A stretch of DNA of 15,360 bases from Lachnoclostridium sp. UBA6558. GTDB lineage: Bacteria; Bacillota; Clostridia; Lachnospirales; Lachnospiraceae. The stretch lies in NCBI GenBank assembly GCA_002434335.1, contig DJJW01000030.1, forward strand, positions 20,979-36,338, given 5' to 3'. How positions within the stretch are numbered: position 1 is the first letter of the stretch; each line of letters begins with the position of its first letter. The notes under the pieces were generated by a model, which was not told where the DNA came from, searched no databases, and was given only the letters and a program-made list of their open reading frames with translations. A program made the translations under genes and the position numbers. Below are positions 6,312 to 13,409 of this stretch, piece by piece.

Positions 6312-6737
6312 ATGAATGAAGAAATAATCGCTAGAGCCGGAGAAATCATTGCTAGTAAGACTGGTGGCGGAAATGAGGGATACTGTGTATTGGCACTGAT
6401 TGACAAGAAAGGTTATCCGACAACCTCAACGATATCCGCTTCCAAAGCCGATGGGATAAATTGGATTACATTTTGCACCGGTCTTGGCAGCGACAAAACC
6501 AAACGAATTGAGAAATGTAACCGTGCCAGTGTCTGCTTTGATTCTTTTGAACATAATATTACACTGGTGGGTACCATTGAGATATTAACAGACCCTGAAA
6601 TTAAAAAAGAGATGTGGTATAAGGGACTTGTAAATCATTTTAATGGACCTGATGATCCCAACTATTGCGTTTTGCGTTTTAGAACGGAACGGTACAATCT
6701 TCTTGTAGATTGGAAGGAAGCAAGCGGTGATTTATGA
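6312..6737 (+). CDS. pyridoxamine 5'-phosphate oxidase-family (split-barrel FMN) protein
   Basis: A 141-residue single-domain protein of the PNPOx-like / general stress protein 26 type. Matches are an N-terminal helix (EIIARAGEIIASK), a core beta segment GYCVLALIDKKGYPTTSTISASK, WITFCTGLGSDKTKRIEKCNRASVCF (the usual FMN-phosphate-contact region, key residues Thr, Ser and Lys), then ITLVGTIEILTDPEIKKEMW and a final VLRFRTERYNLLVDW strand. Such proteins bind FMN or related flavins. Being short and lacking PdxH-specific C-terminal residues, this one is probably not a true vitamin B6 oxidase. The ribosome site is weak and lies against the structured leader element. The TGA overlaps the following ATG (ATGA at 6734), so the next gene was translationally coupled. 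Confidence 0.85.
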   Translation: MNEEIIARAGEIIASKTGGGNEGYCVLALIDKKGYPTTSTISASKADGINWITFCTGLGSDKTKRIEKCNRASVCFDSFEHNITLVGTIEILTDPEIKKEMWYKGLVNHFNGPDDPNYCVLRFRTERYNLLVDWKEASGDL

Positions 6738-7010
6738 AGAGAATACTTATACAAATCTACGTAAAAAACAGAGCGGAAGCCTTTGAGTTTTATAAAAACA
6801 GCTTTTAACAACGAACTTGGGTGGTGTGATAGGGATGAAAACGGAAACATTATACATGCAGAGCTTGATATATGTGGGCAAAATATAGCAGTGGGTGAAT
6901 TATATAGCGAACCCAAAGAGATGACAGGCGGAAATACTATGCAGTTTTGCTTGCAATTCGACAAAGGGGAAGAACAATTCAGCCTGAGGCCCAAAGTTAA
7001 TACAATATAA
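6734..7010 (+). pseudogene. frameshifted, truncated VOC/PhnB-like glyoxalase-family gene
   Basis: ATG 6734 opens MKRILIQIYVKNRAEAFEFYKNSF and stops at TAA 6806-6808. The continuing protein is found in the +1 frame from 6807 (NNELGWCDRDENGNIIHAEL…GGNTMQFCLQF, ending at 7010). Together they read as the N-terminal two thirds of a PhnB/VOC-type metalloenzyme fold: beta strand, FYKNSF helix, ELGW, HAEL and the GG…QFCLQF strand. One extra T in the run at 6803-6806 accounts for the break. The C-terminal ~40 residues are also missing, replaced by an unrelated tail. The ATGA coupling to the PNPOx gene shows it was once an active operon member. A sequencing error could explain the single-base shift but not the shortened C-terminus. 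Confidence 0.75.
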
Positions 7011-7028
7011 GAAAGGATAGGCTATTAT

Positions 7029-8459
7029 ATGAGAATTGAAAAAGCAACACCTGAATCACAAGGAATCCCTTCTTCAGCGATTCTAAACTTTTTAAACAAG
7101 GTAAATCAACAGGAATTAGAAGTTCATTCGTTTATGCTGCTAAAGAACGGAAGAAACATCGCCGATTGCTGGTGGAAACCATATGCAGCCCAATACAGGC
7201 ATCAGTTATTTTCCCTGAGCAAGAGCTTTACATCTATTGCAATTGGTTTGGCTGTTGAAGAAGGCTTGCTAACAACAGGTACACTGGTTGCTGACATTTT
7301 TGCTGATGAAATGAAAGAACTAGGTGAAAAGGTTGATGAAAAAATAAAGAAAATGACCGTCAAGAACCTTCTCACAATGGGAACCGGAATGACTTATGAA
7401 AACTGGGTATGGGATGAGGGAGATAATTCTAACAACATACTTAAATTTTTAAGCTCCCATGTAAAAAATGAGCCAGGGAGCACTTTTTTCTATAATACAC
7501 TTGCTACATATATGTGCTCAGCCATAATTACCAGGTTAACCGGACAAAAGCTTGTAGATTACCTTATGCCGAGGTTGTTCGAACCTCTGGGTATCGACCC
7601 CTTCTGGGAAGAGGACAAATTAGGTATCAGTTATGGTGGTTTTGGATTAAATATAAGAACGGAGGATATTGCTGTTTTTGGGCAAATGCTGCTTCAAAAC
7701 GGAAAATTTAATGGCAGGCAGCTTGTACCGGAGGCCTGGGTAAAAGAAGCGACCTCCAAACAAATCAATAATGGTGAAGATGCTGGCAGCGATTGGGCGC
7801 AGGGATATGGTTACCAGTTCTGGAGATGTGTGCCTGATGGTGTATACCGTGGAGACGGCATGTATGGGCAATACTGTATCGTGATGCCTGATCAGAACTG
7901 TGTGATTGCCGTAACCAGCAACCTTGACATGGACAAATTTATGAAGCTTATTTGGAAGGACCTTCTTCCGTGGTTGGGCGGAGAGGAAGCCATGCCTCAA
8001 AGCAAGGATTATGACAGGCTGATGGAGTTTGTAACCAGACAAACACATCTAAAAGTGAACGAAAATGCAGAAGAGTATCCAACCTTTCGAGGAGTTTACA
8101 AGCTTGCTTCAGATACCAAAGTCCCAGATGAATTTAAGATCAATAAATTAAGTATTAATTTTGAAAATGGAGAGTGCCTCCTTGCACTTTATAAGGAGGG
8201 TAATCTACAGCCCTTATATGTAGTTCGTTTTGTGGAAAAACAGTGGGTAGAAACTGCAAAACCCTTCTGGTTTTCGGAGCATTTTTACAGGGCTGTCTGT
8301 TATGGTGAGTGGAACAACGAAGAGTTTGCAGCCAACGTATGGCACTATGAGACTCCTGTCAATACAAAGCTCTGTTTTGCATTCAGTGAGGAGAGAAAAA
8401 GCCTGACGTTACAAGTTAAAGGACAGATTGAATTGTCACTTAAATATATTAGCGCATAG
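7029..8459 (+). CDS. serine hydrolase, beta-lactamase/penicillin-binding-protein-like (class C fold)
   Basis: A 476-residue protein with the beta-lactamase (PF00144-type) domain over roughly residues 1-330. The nucleophile motif is SLSK (Ser62-x-x-Lys65) in HQLFSLSKSFTSIAIGLAVEEG. The second motif is Tyr155-Asn156 in FFYNTLATYM, and the third region is GDGMYGQYCIVMPDQN. The next ~140 residues form a separate C-terminal domain with no obvious motif. There is no signal peptide or membrane segment, so it is probably cytoplasmic and an esterase, amidase or D-aminopeptidase-like enzyme rather than an antibiotic-resistance beta-lactamase. GAAAGGA lies upstream of the ATG. It lies between two broken genes but is itself intact. 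Confidence 0.88.
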   Translation: MRIEKATPESQGIPSSAILNFLNKVNQQELEVHSFMLLKNGRNIADCWWKPYAAQYRHQLFSLSKSFTSIAIGLAVEEGLLTTGTLVADIFADEMKELGEKVDEKIKKMTVKNLLTMGTGMTYENWVWDEGDNSNNILKFLSSHVKNEPGSTFFYNTLATYMCSAIITRLTGQKLVDYLMPRLFEPLGIDPFWEEDKLGISYGGFGLNIRTEDIAVFGQMLLQNGKFNGRQLVPEAWVKEATSKQINNGEDAGSDWAQGYGYQFWRCVPDGVYRGDGMYGQYCIVMPDQNCVIAVTSNLDMDKFMKLIWKDLLPWLGGEEAMPQSKDYDRLMEFVTRQTHLKVNENAEEYPTFRGVYKLASDTKVPDEFKINKLSINFENGECLLALYKEGNLQPLYVVRFVEKQWVETAKPFWFSEHFYRAVCYGEWNNEEFAANVWHYETPVNTKLCFAFSEERKSLTLQVKGQIELSLKYISA

Positions 8460-8460
8460 A

Positions 8461-8713
8461 ATATTTTACAATAGCCGAGGAATTAAAGTTGGAATTACTG
8501 TTCAGGCATTATTATTTGGCTTAATGCATGGTTTGCCATTCGGATTGGTTACAGGAAATGCATTAGTGGTTATTTTGCTGACTCTTCTTCCAGGGGTTAT
8601 GGGATGGATTGAAGGATGGCTGAATGGAAAATGTGCATCAGGTTCAATTGTTCCAAGTTGGATAATGATATTCCTCCATGAATATATTATACGGGCTGAG
8701 TGCAGCTTTTTAA
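8461..8713 (+). pseudogene. remnant of a CPBP (CAAX-protease/Abi) intramembrane protease gene
   Basis: Immediately after the serine hydrolase stop, one frame reads FYNSRGIKVGITVQALLFGLMHG…LLPGVMGWIEGWLNGK…GSIVPSWIM. This is the second half of a CPBP-family protease, with the conserved FGLxH motif. The EExxxR half of the active site is missing, so the 5' part has been lost. Near 8671-8677 the frame breaks: the natural ending SMNILYGLSAAF and its stop (8711-8713) lie in the next frame, while the unbroken frame continues to 8778 as a tail unlike the family. So the gene is both 5'-truncated and frameshifted. No ribosome site or start belongs to it. Confidence 0.7.
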
Positions 8714-8805
8714 ATAGAATAAGTATGTTTAAGGTAATGAGATTTGAGAGAATAATAAAGATAAAGTATAAAGCCTAAAAAATGCAGGATAAAGGATGGT
8801 GAGTT

Positions 8806-9147
8806 ATGGCAAAATATGAACGAAAATTAAAAGGAGACTTCCAGGAACTATTGAACTGGGTACATAGAGATATTATCAATGGCAGTTCTTCGGTTAGCTA
8901 TGAGGATGGCAGTGATTTTGTCTTGCCAGGATCAAGGGTAGCTGTCCGGGTCTATGAAAGGTACAGTATGGCTGGCGGTAATCGTGTAAGCATGAATGTA
9001 ACGATTGCAGGAGCTGGTGATGATTTATTTATCAGTGCGATTACCTCTGGAGGCAGCCAGGCAGTATTTTTTAAGATGAATACCATTGGTGAAGAAACAT
9101 TTTTGGAATTATGCAAAGAATCAGTGCAAAACTATATACGAAAATAA
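8806..9147 (+). CDS. small conserved clostridial protein (possibly DUF6054)
   Basis: A 113-residue soluble protein with no signal peptide. The pattern is an N-terminal helix (FQELLNWVHRDIING), alternating strands with SVSYEDGSDFVL, VAVRVYERYSMAGGNRVSMNVTI, a Gly-rich DLFISAITSGGSQAVFFK segment and a C-terminal helix (GEETFLELCKESVQNYIRK). This alpha-beta-alpha layout and the VYERYS/SAITSGGSQ motifs recall a small uncharacterised family that I believe is DUF6054, but I could not check. The function is unknown. A GGATGGTGAG ribosome site precedes the ATG. It is followed by a cell-wall-peptidase-like gene 117 bp downstream. Confidence 0.7.
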   Translation: MAKYERKLKGDFQELLNWVHRDIINGSSSVSYEDGSDFVLPGSRVAVRVYERYSMAGGNRVSMNVTIAGAGDDLFISAITSGGSQAVFFKMNTIGEETFLELCKESVQNYIRK

Positions 9148-9264
9148 TAAAGTAATAAACATTTCCCAGGGGTTATCCAATCCTTGCTACAATACTCCAG
9201 GTAGGAAGAGGGAAACTGATATCAGCGTGCATTAAAAGCGAAAACTTCATAATGGAGGCAGTAT

Positions 9265-9873
9265 ATGAATTATACGAATACATGGGGAACTGAAGTAATT
9301 GATATTGCATTAACTTATGCAAATCATGAATGGTATGATGCTGAGAACAACGTAAAACATGGACTTGATTCCTGCAATAACATGGTTGATACGCCAGATG
9401 TAACCTGGACTGGTATTGAGCTCCATTGTGGATGGTGGAAGGTAGAGGAAATGAATAAAGGGATTCCTTATAGCTGGGGTGGAGCCTCTACTCTAGAGGA
9501 ATTTGACAGAGGTTTATTGGACGGGAAATATGCAGGAAATGTACCGGAAGATAAGACACGGCGTGGTAGTTATGATTGTGTGGGAATAGACTGTTCAGGG
9601 TTATTAAGTGTTTGTTGGAAACTGCCGGACAGAGTAACTACAAGAGATATTCCCAATATTGCTAATAGAATCGAAACACAAGAGGATATAAGAAAGGGAG
9701 ATATTCTTGCAAAGCTTGGAAATCATGTAATGTTATTCGTTGGATTTAGCAAAGAGGAGAAAGATACAGCTATTATAATTGATTCTACAAGAAGTACTGG
9801 AAAAGTCTCTATGAGGGAAGTAAATATGGAGGTATTATTTCATAAAGGTTATGGGATATATCGAAAGATTTGA
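9265..9873 (+). CDS. NlpC/P60-like cysteine peptidase-fold protein, no signal peptide
   Basis: A 202-residue protein. The papain-like NlpC/P60 signature is visible as DCVGIDCSGLLSVCW with probable nucleophile Cys110, then KGDILAKLGNHVMLFVGF with probable catalytic His154 and, further on, IIDSTRS where the third polar residue would lie. GIPYSWGGAS (67-75) is the typical entry loop of the fold. There is no signal peptide, membrane helix or wall-binding repeat, unusual for a peptidoglycan endopeptidase. It may act inside the cell on recycled peptides, be released by lysis, or belong to a permuted amidase branch. A good TGGAGG ribosome site precedes the ATG. Confidence 0.82.
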   Translation: MNYTNTWGTEVIDIALTYANHEWYDAENNVKHGLDSCNNMVDTPDVTWTGIELHCGWWKVEEMNKGIPYSWGGASTLEEFDRGLLDGKYAGNVPEDKTRRGSYDCVGIDCSGLLSVCWKLPDRVTTRDIPNIANRIETQEDIRKGDILAKLGNHVMLFVGFSKEEKDTAIIIDSTRSTGKVSMREVNMEVLFHKGYGIYRKI

Positions 9874-9915
9874 TTTCATATAGCAAAATGATAATATCAT
9901 GAGAGGAGACTGGGA

Positions 9916-10044
9916 ATGAAGCATTTACTAAAAAGTGGATTTGCTATTATGATATATGCAGTTCTAATACTCATTTTAGATGTTGAAATAGGAATAGGTA
10001 TAAAGGATAAATGGGATAAGCTGATGAAGTGGGCCAGACAATAA
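9916..10044 (+). CDS. 42-residue single-pass membrane peptide
   Basis: An AGGAG lies 7 nt before an ATG at 9916 that opens 42 codons. The peptide is MKHLLKSGF, one hydrophobic segment of about 17 residues (AIMIYAVLILILDVEIG), then an amphipathic, Lys/Trp-rich tail (KDKWDKLMKWARQ). It sits 42 bp after the NlpC/P60-like gene and 18 bp before a terminator, so it is the last member of that unit. I do not recognise the family. Type I toxin peptides and small membrane regulators look similar, but nothing here proves either. Confidence 0.6.
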   Translation: MKHLLKSGFAIMIYAVLILILDVEIGIGIKDKWDKLMKWARQ

Positions 10045-10062
10045 GTACATTCATGAACGATG

Positions 10063-10090
10063 AAAGGAGGGGAAACTCTCCTTTTATTTA
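10063..10090 (+). terminator. rho-independent terminator of the small-protein unit
   Basis: Stem AAAGGAG (10063-10069) / CTCCTTT (10078-10084), 8-base loop GGGAAACT, followed by a T-rich tail. Confidence 0.75.
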
Positions 10091-10159
10091 TTATCGAAAG
10101 GAATAATCTACTATGATAATTGAAATGAAATTCAAACCGATGTAAAATATATTAAGAAA

Positions 10160-10297
10160 CTTTCGTAAAATATAGAACGGTAGCATAATAAGGAGATTGC
10201 CGTAGAATAAAATAACAGTCATACTTCCAGATAAAAACACATTTCTATGTAAAATATACAAATTATCCTTCGCTTTTACATTGCTGTTTTACGAAAG
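10160..10297. repeat. 11-bp inverted repeat flanking the GH94 promoter region
   Basis: CTTTCGTAAAA (10160-10170) and TTTTACGAAAG (10287-10297) are perfect inverted copies 116 bp apart. The right copy lies in the spacer of the proposed promoter. This spacing suits two sites for one dimeric regulator that loops the DNA, or a chance repeat in AT-rich sequence. Confidence 0.45.
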
Positions 10298-10309
10298 ATA
10301 TAGTAAAAT
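10281..10309 (+). promoter_or_regulatory. probable promoter of the GH94 gene
   Basis: TTGCTG (10281-10286), a 17-bp spacer and TAAAAT (10304-10309). An alternative pairing is TTTACA (10275-10280), 18 bp, TATAGT (10299-10304). Confidence 0.5.
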
Positions 10310-10340
10310 AAGAATAGCGCATAGACAAGATATCAGTGTA

Positions 10341-10359
10341 TCGCAAGAGCAACTTGCGA
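10341..10359. promoter_or_regulatory. hairpin/operator in the GH94 leader
   Basis: A perfect 7-bp inverted repeat TCGCAAG / CTTGCGA around a 5-base centre AGCAA lies about 25 nt downstream of the expected transcription start and 31 nt before the start codon. It could be a repressor operator or a leader hairpin. It lacks the T-run of a terminator. Confidence 0.5.
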
Positions 10360-10390
10360 AATATTTCGTGAAATGAAAAGGAGTGTTATA

Positions 10391-12784
10391 ATGAATTACG
10401 GTTATTTCGATGAAGAACAGAAAGAATATGTAATCACAAAACCCAATACGCCTGCACCTTGGGCGAATTATCTTGGCTCTCCGGAATATGGGGCTATTAT
10501 ATCCAATAATGCGGGTGGTTATAGTTTTGTAAAGAGTGGTGCAAACGGAAGAATTCTTAGATATCATTTTAACAGCGATGATACACCGGGCAGGTATCTT
10601 TATATCAGAGATGACGAATCCGGTGATTACTGGTCTGCTTCCTGGCAGCCGGTAGGTAAGGATTTAACGGTATAGAAGAATGAATGCCGCCATGGTACGG
10701 CTTATACCAGGATGACTGCGGAATATGCAGGTATAACCAGTGAAGCTCTATATTATGTTCCTCTGAATAAGACCTATGAGGTATGGAGACTGAAAGTTAA
10801 GAATGATTCTGATGTGGTAAGAAAGCTGTCTGCCTTTAGCTATGCGGAGTTTACCAATGACAGCAATTATGAGCAGGATCAGATTAATCTGCAGTATACT
10901 TTATTTATAACCAGAACATATTTTAAGAACAATAAAATATTCCAGACAATAAATGAGAATGAACTGAAAAACGCCGAAGGCAGCAACGGCAAAGAGCGTT
11001 TCTTTGGCTGTGTAGGTGCTGAGGTTACCTCCTACAATGGTGACAAAGGGGCATTTATAGGGAATTACCATACCTACGGCAATCCTGTGGCAGTAGAAAG
11101 AGGACGCTGCGACAATGTGTTAAACTACAACTCAAACGGCTGCGGCGCCCTTCATTCAGCCTTTACCTTAAATCCCGGTGAGACAAAAGAAATCGTATAT
11201 ATTCTTGGCAGATACAACGACAAAGAATCCGATAAGATCTTAAAAGAGTATGAAGACCTTAGTGTAACCGAAAAAGAGCTTAAGGAATTAAAGGATTACT
11301 GGCACAGCAAGCTGAATAATTTTCAGGTAAGCACCCCCAGCAAAGAATTTGATAGTATGATCAATACCTGGAACGCGTATCAGTGCTTTATTACCTTCAT
11401 CTGGTCCAGAGCAGCTTCTTTCGTTTACTGCGGACAGAGAAACGGCTATGGATACCGTGATACCGTACAGGATATCCAGGGAATTATCCATCTTGATCCT
11501 GCTATGGCAAAGGAAAGAATCCGCTTTATGCTATCTGCTCAGGTAGATAACGGCGGTGGTCTGCCGCTGGTTAAATATGATCACAATGCAGGTCATGAGG
11601 ATACTCCTGATGATTATTCCTATGTACAGGCTACGGGTCATCCCGCCTATCGTGCTGATGATGCCCTATGGTTATTCCCTACTATCTTAAAATACATCGG
11701 AGAGACCGGGGATACCCAGTTCCTGAAAGAGGTTGTTCCTTATGCCAACAAAGATGAGGATACGGTATACGGGCATTTAAAACGCGCAATCCTGTTCTCT
11801 ATGGAAAGAATGGGAGATCATAATATGCCTGCCGGTCTTCATGCAGACTGGAACGACTGCTTAAGACTGGGTAAGAAAGGTGAATCAACCTTTGTTGCTC
11901 TCCAGCTTTATTATGCCATGAGTATTATCAAAGATTTTGCAGAAGATCAGAACGACAGTGATTATATTGAATACATCAATAAGGTACAGGCAGAACTGGG
12001 AGATGTTATTCAGAAGCTTTGCTGGGAAGACGACAGATATATTCGTGGAATCAAAGAAGACGGTCAGGTTATCGGCTCAAAGAAAGATAAAGAAGCAAGC
12101 ATGTGGCTGAATCCCCAGTCCTGGTCAGTTATCAGCGGGCTTGCAAGCAAGGAACAGGCAGAAGCAGCACTGGAATCCGTACACAGAGAATTAAATACCC
12201 CCTATGGTGTAAGAGTTATGGCACCTTCCTTTAAGGATCATGCCTTCCCCGGAGCTCTTGCCATTCTCTTTAACCCATCCACAAAAGAAAACGGCGGTAT
12301 CTTCTCTCAGCCACAGGGATGGATTATACTTGCAGAAAGCCTAATGGGACACGGAAACAGAGCTTTTGAGTACTTTAAAGAAAGCTCCCCGGCTTCCTTA
12401 AATGATAAGGCAGAGATCCGTGTATTAGAGCCTTATGTTCACGGACAGTTTACAGAAGCAACGGAAAGTCCTTTTGAAGGACGTTCACATGTGCACTGGC
12501 TCACCGGAACCGCCTCCACAGTCATGGTTGGCTGTGTGGAAGGTATTCTTGGTATGAGACCGGTTCTGTACGGTCTGAGAGTTGCGCCGGCCATTCCTTC
12601 TGACTGGAAAGAGATAACCATTAATAAATCTTTCAGAGGAAAGCTCTTAAATATCAAAGTAGAGAATCCAAACGGTGCTGAAGGCGGTTACAGGGAAATA
12701 TATCTAAACGGAGTAAAGCTTTCCGATAATTATATTCCTGAGAACCAGATGAAGGAAAAGAATGAAGTGATTTTGATAATGTAA
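10391..12784 (+). pseudogene. GH94 disaccharide phosphorylase gene interrupted by an in-frame amber codon
   Basis: The start ATG 10391 is preceded by AAAGGAG; 797 codons run in one frame to TAA 12782-12784, except for a TAG at 10673-10675 (codon 95). The N-terminus (MNYGYFDEEQKEYVITKP, PAPWANYLG, AGGYSF, RDDESGDYWSASWQPVGK) is that of GH94 enzymes, closest in my memory to chitobiose and cellobiose phosphorylases (~800 aa). After the stop, reading resumes without a shift (KNECRHGTAYTRM). The catalytic half is complete: GYRDTVQDIQG, HADWNDC with the probable general-acid Asp489, and NGGIFSQPQGW. The family reaction is phosphorolysis of a beta-linked disaccharide to sugar-1-phosphate plus free sugar in the cytoplasm; the substrate is not determinable here. 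Homologues have Tyr near the TAG position, so TAT/TAC to TAG is the likely change. It is monocistronic. Confidence 0.88.
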
Positions 12785-12789
12785 TAAAA

Positions 12790-12832
12790 AATATAGGCCA
12801 GGGCTGTCATTGAGATAGCTCTGGCCTATATT
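12790..12832. terminator. bidirectional terminator between GH94 gene and xre
   Basis: A 16-bp stem AATATAGGCCAGGGCT (12790-12805) / AGCTCTGGCCTATATT (12817-12832) has one wobble and an 11-base loop. It is followed by TTTT on the plus strand, and by a T-run on the minus strand (the A-run at 12786-12791). It sits between the convergent GH94 gene and XRE gene and can serve both. Confidence 0.9.
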
Positions 12833-12850
12833 TTATTGTTAGAAATATTT

Positions 12851-13297
12851 TTACAGATGATTCAAGCTTTTTTTGCTAAGGAGCTCAAGACGGTAACGTT
12901 CAAGTTCACGCGCGATTTCATCATCCGGTAACTGATTCCTGTATATTTCTATCATTTTTCCTATCATAAATTCTTTATTTTCCTGATTAAGCCTGTCATA
13001 ATAACGTATGAGTTTCTTGTGCTCCGTTGTCAACGGTAGGGTCTGATAATTAGGTATTGCATTGGTATTGCTTTGCATTGTATTTTCAATTTGGGTTTGA
13101 GAATTGCTTATTCCTAGAAGAAAATCGGTGGAGACATTGAAAAACTTAGCCAATGACAGTAAGGTTTCTACAGTTGGGAGCTTTTTGCCGTTTTCATAGT
13201 ATGCAATGGTGCTTTGGGTCAGATTTAATCTTTGCGCCAGATCCTTCTGGGTTAATCCTCTGTGTTCTCTCAATTCTTTTAATCTTGCATCAAACAA
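12851..13297 (-). CDS. XRE-family transcriptional regulator
   Basis: The start is set at a TTG (13295-13297, minus strand), because a perfect AGGAGG lies 7 nt before it; the longer open frame to 13471 has no such site and would cross the promoter. The product has 148 residues. Residues ~4-60 form a Cro/CI helix-turn-helix (RLKELREHRGLTQKDLAQRL then NLTQSTIAYYENGKKLPTVETLLSLAKFFNVSTDFLLG). A Gln/Asn/Thr-rich linker (75-95) and a charged C-terminal helical part (EHKKLIRYYDRLNQENKEFMIGKMIEIYR) follow; the latter is common in stand-alone Firmicute regulators and probably serves dimerisation. It is transcribed divergently from a strong plus-strand promoter that shares its -35 region. A perfect 15-bp palindrome there is a likely binding site, with autoregulation inferred. 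Confidence 0.88.
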   Translation of the reverse strand: MFDARLKELREHRGLTQKDLAQRLNLTQSTIAYYENGKKLPTVETLLSLAKFFNVSTDFLLGISNSQTQIENTMQSNTNAIPNYQTLPLTTEHKKLIRYYDRLNQENKEFMIGKMIEIYRNQLPDDEIARELERYRLELLSKKSLNHL

Positions 13298-13374
13298 AAC
13301 AGCACCTCCTGATTTGATATTATATAATAATTTATAACTGTTTGGTGTTAATATAACCAAGATAAATAATTTCA

Positions 13375-13403
13375 TTGACAAATATGACTTAAAGTCATAA
13401 AAT
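13375..13403 (+). promoter_or_regulatory. strong plus-strand promoter divergent from xre
   Basis: A consensus TTGACA (13375-13380), exactly 17 bp, and TAAAAT (13398-13403), predicting a start near 13410. The same bases read on the minus strand give TTGTCA, usable as a -35 for xre, although the best minus-strand -10 (TTATAT) is 19 bp away. Confidence 0.72.
13384..13398. promoter_or_regulatory. 15-bp perfect palindrome in the promoter spacer (putative XRE operator)
   Basis: ATGACTT A AAGTCAT fills almost the whole spacer of the promoter at 13375-13403 and lies just upstream of the xre -35. A dimeric XRE protein bound here would block the plus-strand promoter and could control its own. Confidence 0.55.
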
Positions 13404-13409
13404 GTAAAC

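Noticed and set aside
6797..6812. Programmed ribosomal frameshift in the VOC gene.
   Set aside because: The site is not a standard heptameric slippery sequence, no downstream stimulatory structure was noticed, and the gene is also truncated at its 3' end.
7514..7711. Plus-strand frame inside the serine hydrolase gene, and the many minus-strand frames inside hslO, the ABC genes, purC and the GH94 gene.
   Set aside because: Shadow frames of well-supported genes, without ribosome sites or recognisable protein patterns.
9162..9225. TTTCCC/GGGAAA inverted repeat followed by the palindrome CTGATATCAG upstream of the NlpC/P60-like gene.
   Set aside because: Short stems 42 bp apart in AT-rich DNA; no promoter or transposon context to support a function.
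10673..10675. Pyrrolysine-type decoding of the amber codon.
   Set aside because: GH94 enzymes are not known to use it, no pyl genes are in the window, and a Tyr-to-stop change is simpler.
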